Origin: an uncultured bacterium
GTDB lineage: Bacteria > Planctomycetota > UBA1135 > GCA-002686595
NCBI GenBank assembly: GCA_902826945.1
Contig: CADEGS010000109.1
Span: 1-10,940, forward strand
Direction: 5' to 3'
DNA: 10,940 nt
Position numbers and translations under genes: made by a program. A model generated the notes under the pieces. It saw only the letters and a program-made list of their open reading frames with translations. It ran no database searches and had not been told where the DNA came from. Of this stretch, positions 5,963 to 10,940 are shown in pieces. Each line of letters starts with the position of its first letter. Position 1 is the first letter of the stretch.

Positions 5963-8065
5963 ATGCGCTTCGCGAACTTCGAGTTCGACCCGCAGGCCGA
6001 CCGCCTGGGGGAAGGGCCCTCGAGCGAGGTCTACCGCGCCACCGACACGCGGCTCGGGCGCACGGTCGCGCTGAAGATCCTGCGGCCGCACGTCGAGTTC
6101 GACCCGCAGGCGCGCGAGCGCTTCGAGCGCGAGGCCAAGCACACGAGCCACCTCGCCCACCCCAACATCGCGACCGTCTACGAGTACGGCGAGGACCGCG
6201 GCACGTCCTTCATCGCGATGGAGTACCTCGAGGGGCGCACGCTCGACACGATCATCAAGGACCACACGCTGGGCTTCGAGGAGGGCCTGCGCATCGCGCT
6301 GCAGGTGTCCTCCGCCCTGACGCTGGTGCACGAGCGCGGCCTGATCCACCGCGACCTGAAGCCGGCCAACGTCATGGTGATGGACGACGGCACGGCCAAG
6401 CTGCTCGACTTCGGCATCTGCCGCAGCACGGCCGAGTCGAACATCACGCAGGAGGGCATGCTCGTCGGCACCGTGCTCTACATGGCGCCCGAGCAGGTGC
6501 TCGGCGGCGAGATCGACGTGCGCGCGGACGTCTTCGCGCTGGGCTCGGTCTTCTACCACGCGATCACCGGACGGCTGCCCTTCCCCGGCAACTCGTTCCC
6601 AGAGGTCTGCATGGCGATCCTCGAGGCGCGCCCGCAGCCGCCGGCGCGCATCCGCTCGGGCTTCCCCGAGCCGCTCGAGACCTTCCTCCTGCGCTGCCTC
6701 GAGCGCGACCCCGAGCGCCGCTTCCCGCACGCCGGAGCGGCCTACGGCGCGCTGCTCGGCGTGGCCGAGCACCTGCGCCTGCAGACGAGCAGCGACGAGA
6801 GCGTCAACGTCGGCGGCCGGCTCTACATCACGCCGCTCTCGGTCCAGGACCTGGAGGAGACGAACTTCGCGCGCGGCCTGCGGCGCGACCTGTCGAGCGA
6901 GCTGGCGCGCTCGACGCGCCTCGAGGTGGCGCTGCCCGAGCGCGAGGGCGAGCTGCCCGAGGACCTGGCCGGCGCCTACGTGATGCGCGGCACGCTGCAC
7001 GTCGAGGGCGAGCACGCCGCGCTCGACGTGACGCTCGAGCGCTCGAGCCGCAACGGGCGCTCGGACACGATCTCCATCTGGCGCGAGCGCATCGAGCACA
7101 CCGACGCCGACGAGTGGGGCCTGCAGGCCAAGCTCGTCTCCTCGCTGGTGCGCGCGGTGAAGCGGCGCCTGGCGGAGTTCACGCTGGCGCCGCCGGCGCG
7201 CGACCGGCGCGATCCCGAGCGCGCGCGCGCGCTGGCGCGGCACGCGCACGAGGTGCTGCACCGCGGCACGACGCGCCACCTGATGACCGCCATCAGCTCG
7301 TTGCGGCGCGCGCTCGAGGAGGACCCGGGCTGCGCGCTGGCGCACGCCGGGCTGTCCGAGGCGCTGGCGCGCAAGTTCCTGTACTGGGACGGCGACCGCT
7401 CGTTCCTGCGCGAGTCGCGCGAGGAGGCGCGCCTGGCGCTGGCCTACGACCCGCGCTGCGCGGAGGCGCACACGGCGCTCGGCTACGGCCACCAGGTCTC
7501 CGGCGACAAGAGCGAGGCGCAGCGCGACTACCGCCTGGCGATCCAGATCGACCACGAGGAGTGGCTGGCGCACCGCCTGCTGGGCGCGATGCTCGCGCGC
7601 CAGGGCAACTTCGAGGGCGCCTCGCCGCTCCTGCAGCGCGCGATCGCGCTGCGCCCGACGCACGTCGGCTCCTACGACCACCTCTACGGCGTCCTGGTGC
7701 GGCTCGACCGCTACCAGGAGGCGATCGAGGTGGCCGACCGCGGCATCGGCACCGGGCGTCGGCACCTGCTCGCCGCGCCCGACGACCAGGAGGCGCGCTT
7801 GCACACGGCGCTCTTGCTCGTGCGCATGGGTCGCGCCGACGAGGCGCGCCGGCTGGTGGCCGAGGCGCGCGCGCGCTCCCCCAAGGACGCCTACACCTGC
7901 TTCCACGCCGCGAGCGCGACCGCGCTCCTGGGCGACCTCGACGAGGCGCTCGGCATGCTGGCCGAGGCCAAGCAGCGCGGCTTCCACCTGTCGAGCGAGA
8001 TGCTCTCGAACGGCGACCTCGACCCGCTGCGCGGGCGGCCCGAGTTCCAGGCGCTGGCGCGCTGA
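5963..8065 (+). CDS. Soluble Ser/Thr protein kinase with TolB/FlgO-like domain and TPR tail
   Basis: This 700-residue protein has three parts. Residues about 10-272 are a Hanks-type kinase: glycine loop LGEGPSSEVY (15-24, with Ser21 at the usual third Gly), ATP lysine K38 in VALKIL, helix-C E57, HRDLKPAN (129-136) with catalytic D131, DFG at 149-151, an activation loop with several Ser/Thr, and APE at 175-177. All catalytic residues are present. Residues about 285-405 (LYITPLSVQDLEETNFARGL, then an SSELARSTRLEV helix and YVMRGTLHVEGEHAALDVTL) look like the TolB/FlgO-like N-domain seen in bacterial adenylate cyclases, CadC-type regulators and kinases that carry TPRs. Residues about 440-680 hold around five or six TPR units, for example AEAHTALGYGHQVSGDKSEA (500-519). 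No membrane helix is present, unlike many bacterial kinases, so it should be cytosolic and may sense partners through the TPRs. The ATG at 5963 has no Shine-Dalgarno site; no other start fits before the glycine loop. Confidence 0.93.
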   Translation: MRFANFEFDPQADRLGEGPSSEVYRATDTRLGRTVALKILRPHVEFDPQARERFEREAKHTSHLAHPNIATVYEYGEDRGTSFIAMEYLEGRTLDTIIKDHTLGFEEGLRIALQVSSALTLVHERGLIHRDLKPANVMVMDDGTAKLLDFGICRSTAESNITQEGMLVGTVLYMAPEQVLGGEIDVRADVFALGSVFYHAITGRLPFPGNSFPEVCMAILEARPQPPARIRSGFPEPLETFLLRCLERDPERRFPHAGAAYGALLGVAEHLRLQTSSDESVNVGGRLYITPLSVQDLEETNFARGLRRDLSSELARSTRLEVALPEREGELPEDLAGAYVMRGTLHVEGEHAALDVTLERSSRNGRSDTISIWRERIEHTDADEWGLQAKLVSSLVRAVKRRLAEFTLAPPARDRRDPERARALARHAHEVLHRGTTRHLMTAISSLRRALEEDPGCALAHAGLSEALARKFLYWDGDRSFLRESREEARLALAYDPRCAEAHTALGYGHQVSGDKSEAQRDYRLAIQIDHEEWLAHRLLGAMLARQGNFEGASPLLQRAIALRPTHVGSYDHLYGVLVRLDRYQEAIEVADRGIGTGRRHLLAAPDDQEARLHTALLLVRMGRADEARRLVAEARARSPKDAYTCFHAASATALLGDLDEALGMLAEAKQRGFHLSSEMLSNGDLDPLRGRPEFQALAR

Positions 8066-8070
8066 GCGCG

Positions 8071-8889
8071 ATGGCCGGGCCGCCGCTGCTGGTCGCGCTC
8101 GACACCGAGAGCGCGGCGCTCTCGGGCCCGCCGCACGTGATCGAGCTCGGCGCGGTGCGCTTCCGCGGCGGCGAGGCGCTGGAGCACTTCCAGTCGCTCG
8201 TGCGGCCCGAGCGCGCGATCGCGCCGGAGGCCAGCGACGTGCACGGCATCGAGGACGACGACGTGCGCGACGCCGACGACGCGCCGCGCGCGCTGGCGCG
8301 CTTCGCCGCCTGGGCCGGCGCGGACGCGCTCGTCGCGCACGACGCGCGCGCGGACGGCTGGGCGCTCGGCTTCTGCTGCGCGCGCCATCGGCTGGCGCCG
8401 CCGCCGGGCCCGCTGCTCGACTCGCTGGCGCTCGCCCGGCGCGCCTTCCCGGGCCTCCCCGACCACCGCCTGGCGACGCTGGCCGAGCACCTGGGGCTCG
8501 AGACCGACGGCATGCACCGCGCCCTCTTCGACGCGACGCTCGTCTGGCAGGTCGTGGACGCCTGCGCCGCGGAGCTCGGCGGCTGGGACGCGCTCGACCT
8601 CGCGCGCCTCGCGGCGCTGGCCGGCGCGCGCACGATCGCGGGCTGCGCACCCGGACGGCCGGGGCGGCGGCCGGCCCTGGTGCGCGCGCTCGAGCGCGCG
8701 GCCGCTGACGAGCAGGAGGTGCGCCTGCTCTACGGCGCCCCCGACGCCCCGCCCGCCGCGCTCCTCGTGCGTCCCCGCTGGCTCTACCAGGTCCAGCGCC
8801 GGGCCTACCTGGAGGCCGAGTGCGTGGCCTCCGGCACGCTGAAGACCTACCGGCTGGACCGCGTGCGCCGGGTGCTCGCCCCTTCCTGA
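8071..8889 (+). CDS. DEDDh 3'-5' exonuclease fused to a WYL-like domain
   Basis: This 272-residue product starts 5 bp after the kinase stop codon. The frame is open far upstream, but that is the shadow of the kinase gene; the exonuclease fold begins at this ATG (MAGPPLLVALDTES). Exo I is D11-T-E13; Exo II is HDARADGWAL with D95; Exo III is HRALFDATLVW with H149 and D154. All five DEDDh residues are therefore present, as in the DNA polymerase III epsilon (DnaQ) group. Residues about 205-270 read as a WYL-type beta domain: an ALERAAADEQEVRLLYG opening, then RPRWLYQVQRRAYLEAEC (235-251 region) and KTYRLDRVRRVL (258-269), matching the usual P-x-x-LY...YL-x-A...R-x-F/Y-R-LDR pattern. WYL domains elsewhere bind single-stranded nucleic acid or other ligands and control regulators, so it may bind or regulate substrate here. 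No polymerase-binding clamp motif stands out. It is probably co-translated with the kinase. Confidence 0.9.
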   Translation: MAGPPLLVALDTESAALSGPPHVIELGAVRFRGGEALEHFQSLVRPERAIAPEASDVHGIEDDDVRDADDAPRALARFAAWAGADALVAHDARADGWALGFCCARHRLAPPPGPLLDSLALARRAFPGLPDHRLATLAEHLGLETDGMHRALFDATLVWQVVDACAAELGGWDALDLARLAALAGARTIAGCAPGRPGRRPALVRALERAAADEQEVRLLYGAPDAPPAALLVRPRWLYQVQRRAYLEAECVASGTLKTYRLDRVRRVLAPS

Positions 8890-8910
8890 GGAGCGGAAAC
8901 GCCGCCGGCC

Positions 8911-8940
8911 TTCGACTCCCGCCGAGCGCGCCGCTACCTT
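8911..8940 (+). promoter_or_regulatory. Candidate promoter of typA
   Basis: TACCTT at 8935-8940 (context CCGCTACCTTCTT) is preceded, 18 nt upstream, by TTCGAC (8911-8916), a weak -35 match. A start near 8947 would leave a leader of about 34 nt before typA. It lies in the 91-bp gap after the exonuclease gene and suggests that typA has its own promoter, with possible readthrough from the kinase-exonuclease unit. Confidence 0.4.
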
Positions 8941-8980
8941 CTTCCGCCTTCCGCGCGCGAGAACCGCCCGCGCCCCCGCC

Positions 8981-10801
8981 ATGAGCGCCCCCGAAGAGAT
9001 CCGCAACATCGCCATCGTGGCCCACGTCGACCACGGCAAGACGACGCTCGTCGACGCCATGTTCGCCTTCGCCGGCACCTTCCGGACGAACCAGAGGGTC
9101 GAGGAGCGCGTGATGGACTCCGACGCGCAGGAGCGCGAGCGCGGCATCACGATCCTGGCCAAGAACACCTCGATCCAGTACCGCGGCACGCGCATCAACG
9201 TCGTGGACACGCCCGGCCACGCCGACTTCGGCGGGCAGGTCGAGCGCACGCTGGCGATGGCCGACGCGGTGCTGCTCCTGGTGGACGCGCACGAGGGGCC
9301 GATGCCGCAGACGCGCTTCGTGCTGCGCAAGGCCTTCGAGCGCGGCCTGCCCGCGCTGGTCCTGATCAACAAGGTCGACCGTCCCGACCAGCGCGCCGAG
9401 GAGGTGCTGGACGAGATCTTCGACCTGTTCGTCGAGCTCGGCGCCGACGACCGGCAGCTCGACTTCCCGGTGCTCTACGGCTCGGGGCGCGACGGCTGGG
9501 TCGCGCGCGACGCGCACGCGCGCGGCGGCGACCTGCTGCCGCTCTTCGACATGATCCTGGAGAAGGTGCCGCCGCCGCCGCAGGACGACGACGCGCCGGT
9601 GCAGTTCCAGGCGGCCACGCTCGACCACGACGACTTCGTCGGCCGCATCGGCATCGGGCGCGTCGTGCGCGGCACGCTGCGCCTGGGGCAGAAGGTCGTC
9701 CTGGCGCACCCCGGGCGCGAGTCGACGCCGCTGGCGGTGGTCAAGACGCTCTACCGCTACGAGGGCCTCAAGCGCGTCGCGGCCGACGTCGTGCGCGCGG
9801 GCGACATCGCGGTCGTGGCCGGCATCGAGGTGCTCGAGATCGGCGACACGCTGTGCGACCCGGAGCACCCCCAGGCGCTGCCGGCCATCCGCGTCGACGA
9901 GCCGACGATCTCGATGATCTTCCAGGTGAACGACTCGCCGTTCGCCGGCCGCGAGGGCACGTTCGTGACGAGCCGCCACCTGCGCGCGCGCCTGGAGCGC
10001 GCCGCGCTGCGCGACGTCGCGCTGGAGCTCGCCGACGCCGGCGCCGGCGAGGCCTTCGAGGTCAAGGGCCGCGGCGTGATGCACCTCGGCGTGCTGGTCG
10101 AGAACATGCGCCGCGAGGGCTACGAGTTCTGCGTCGGCAAGCCGCACGTGATCATCAAGGACGTCGACGGCGTGCGCTGCGAGCCCTACGAGCGCGCCTC
10201 GATCGAGTGCCCCACCGGCGCCGCCGGCCGCGTGATCGAGTACCTCGGCCGCCGCCGCGGCGAGCTCCTGCACATGGAGCCCTTCGGCGAGACGCAGACC
10301 AAGGTCGAGTTCGTCGTGCCCGCGCGCGGCCTGATCGGCGCGCGCACTGCGCTGCTCACGCTCAGCCAGGGCGAGGCGATCCTGAGCCACGTGTTCGACT
10401 CGTGGAAGCCCGACGGCGGGCGCATCCCGCGCCGCTCGAACGGCGTGCTGATCGCCGACCGCTCGGGCCAGACGCTCGCCTACGGCCTGAACTACCTCGC
10501 CGACCGCGGCACGTTCTTCGTCGCGCCGGGCGACGAGGTCTACGAGGGCATGGTCGTCGGCGAGAACAACAAGCTCGAGGACCTCTCGGTCAACGTCACG
10601 CGCGCGAAGAAGCTCTCGAACATGCGCGCGGCGGGCAAGGACGACAACATCAACCTGCCTCCGCCGCACGTGATGTCGCTCGAGGAGGCGCTCGAGTACA
10701 TCGAGGACGACGAGCTGCTCGAGGTCGCGCCCAAGAGCCTGCGCCTGCGCAAGCGCGTGCTCAGCGCCGAGGAGCGCAAGAAGCAGGCGCGCGTGCGCTG
10801 A
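8981..10801 (+). CDS. typA: Ribosome-associated GTPase TypA/BipA
   Basis: This 606-residue protein is collinear with E. coli BipA (607). The GTPase domain carries G1 AHVDHGKTT (14-22), the D-x-x-x-x-ERERGITI switch I segment (46-58), G3 DTPGH (76-80) and G4 NKVD (130-133). G5 is in VLYGSGRDGW (164-172), where E. coli has SAL. The beta-barrel domain II follows (VGRIGIGRVVRGTLRLGQKV), then the EF-G-like domains III and V (VDEPTISMIFQVNDSPFAGR, GRGVMHLGVLVENMRREGYE, VPARGLIGART). The TypA-specific C-terminal domain includes VYEGMVVGENN, LSVNVTRAKKLSNMRAAGKD and LEEALEYIEDDELLEVAP, and ends in a basic tail. TypA binds the ribosome with GTP and aids ribosome assembly and translation under cold or other stress. 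The ATG at 8981 gives the expected N-terminus; no Shine-Dalgarno site precedes it. A stem-loop overlaps its stop codon. Confidence 0.98.
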   Translation: MSAPEEIRNIAIVAHVDHGKTTLVDAMFAFAGTFRTNQRVEERVMDSDAQERERGITILAKNTSIQYRGTRINVVDTPGHADFGGQVERTLAMADAVLLLVDAHEGPMPQTRFVLRKAFERGLPALVLINKVDRPDQRAEEVLDEIFDLFVELGADDRQLDFPVLYGSGRDGWVARDAHARGGDLLPLFDMILEKVPPPPQDDDAPVQFQAATLDHDDFVGRIGIGRVVRGTLRLGQKVVLAHPGRESTPLAVVKTLYRYEGLKRVAADVVRAGDIAVVAGIEVLEIGDTLCDPEHPQALPAIRVDEPTISMIFQVNDSPFAGREGTFVTSRHLRARLERAALRDVALELADAGAGEAFEVKGRGVMHLGVLVENMRREGYEFCVGKPHVIIKDVDGVRCEPYERASIECPTGAAGRVIEYLGRRRGELLHMEPFGETQTKVEFVVPARGLIGARTALLTLSQGEAILSHVFDSWKPDGGRIPRRSNGVLIADRSGQTLAYGLNYLADRGTFFVAPGDEVYEGMVVGENNKLEDLSVNVTRAKKLSNMRAAGKDDNINLPPPHVMSLEEALEYIEDDELLEVAPKSLRLRKRVLSAEERKKQARVR

Positions 10802-10835
10802 CCGCGGGCCCGAGCCCGCCCCCGCGGTCGGCGCG
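10794..10835 (+). terminator. Long stem-loop overlapping the typA stop codon
   Basis: Bases 10794-10808 pair with 10821-10835 in a 15-bp stem with two G-U pairs (13 Watson-Crick), enclosing a 12-nt loop. The central eight pairs (ACCGCGGG with CCCGCGGT) are perfect. The TGA stop (10799-10801) is inside the 5' arm. No U-run follows. It is the likely 3' end signal or 3' stabiliser of the typA message. A shorter competing hairpin (CGGGC 10805-10809 with GCCCG 10814-10818) is possible. Confidence 0.55.
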
Positions 10836-10940
10836 GGCGCTGGGCCGCGGCCGGAACGCGCGGCACCTCTCGCCGCATCGCCTCGGATTCCAGGACTCGC
10901 GCACGGCCCGGACCGGAACGGCGCGGCGCTCTCCCGGCGC

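Noticed and set aside
7209..7245. A GC-alternating tract in the kinase gene that might be a Z-DNA or repeat element
   Set aside because: It codes for ordinary Arg/Ala residues in the linker before the TPRs, and similar GCGC runs occur throughout the window because of its base composition.
5296..8889. A 1197-codon + strand frame ending with the exonuclease, which could suggest a giant fusion
   Set aside because: Upstream of 8071 it runs out of frame through the TPR-like gene and the kinase, and reads as Arg/Ala/Gly/Pro low-complexity sequence. Only the part from 8071 has a real fold.
4871..10669. A 5.8-kb open frame on the - strand, 1932 codons long
   Set aside because: It lies antisense to four well-supported + strand genes and its product is almost all Arg, Ala, Val, His, Leu and Asp with no domain. 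Such frames are a by-product of high GC at third codon positions.

Overview
The window is about 10.9 kb of very GC-rich bacterial chromosome, with G or C at most third codon positions. It reads as ordinary chromosome rather than a mobile island: I see no transposase, integrase, phage gene, CRISPR array, tRNA or rRNA. The source is best guessed as a high-GC member of the Planctomycetota. The grounds are the style of the secreted Cys-rich protein at the left edge, a Ser/Thr kinase fused to TPRs, and the scarcity of Shine-Dalgarno sites. Myxococcota or Acidobacteriota cannot be excluded from one window.

Layout. (1) 3-668, + strand: the 3' end of a gene for a Cys-rich, probably exported protein. 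It ends in a strong hairpin (693-732) that lies between two convergent genes. (2) 774-4669, - strand: a conserved protein of unknown function (3878-4669) followed by pntAA, pntAB and pntB. These three encode the split-alpha form of the proton-translocating NAD(P) transhydrogenase. pntAA and pntAB overlap by ATGA and pntAB and pntB are 15 bp apart, so the three form an operon. (3) 4670-4873: a divergent intergenic region with a promoter-like site facing each way. (4) 4874-5848, + strand: an exported helical-repeat (TPR-like) protein of unknown role. (5) 5963-8889, + strand: a soluble Ser/Thr kinase with a TolB/FlgO-like middle domain and TPR tail, then, only 5 bp later, a DEDDh exonuclease fused to a WYL-like domain. 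(6) 8981-10801, + strand: the ribosome-associated GTPase TypA/BipA, ending in a long stem-loop that includes the stop codon.

How the parts work together. The pnt genes make one membrane machine that couples the proton gradient to hydride transfer between NADH and NADP+. typA is a translation and stress-adaptation GTPase. The pair most worth a second look is kinase plus exonuclease-WYL, apparently translated from one message. It joins a signalling kinase to a nuclease carrying a domain type that usually senses nucleic acid or another ligand. A second theme is gene expression: the five transcription units whose starts are visible each carry a TANNNT hexamer 7-65 bp before the start codon and no Shine-Dalgarno site. 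The two internal pnt genes do have one.
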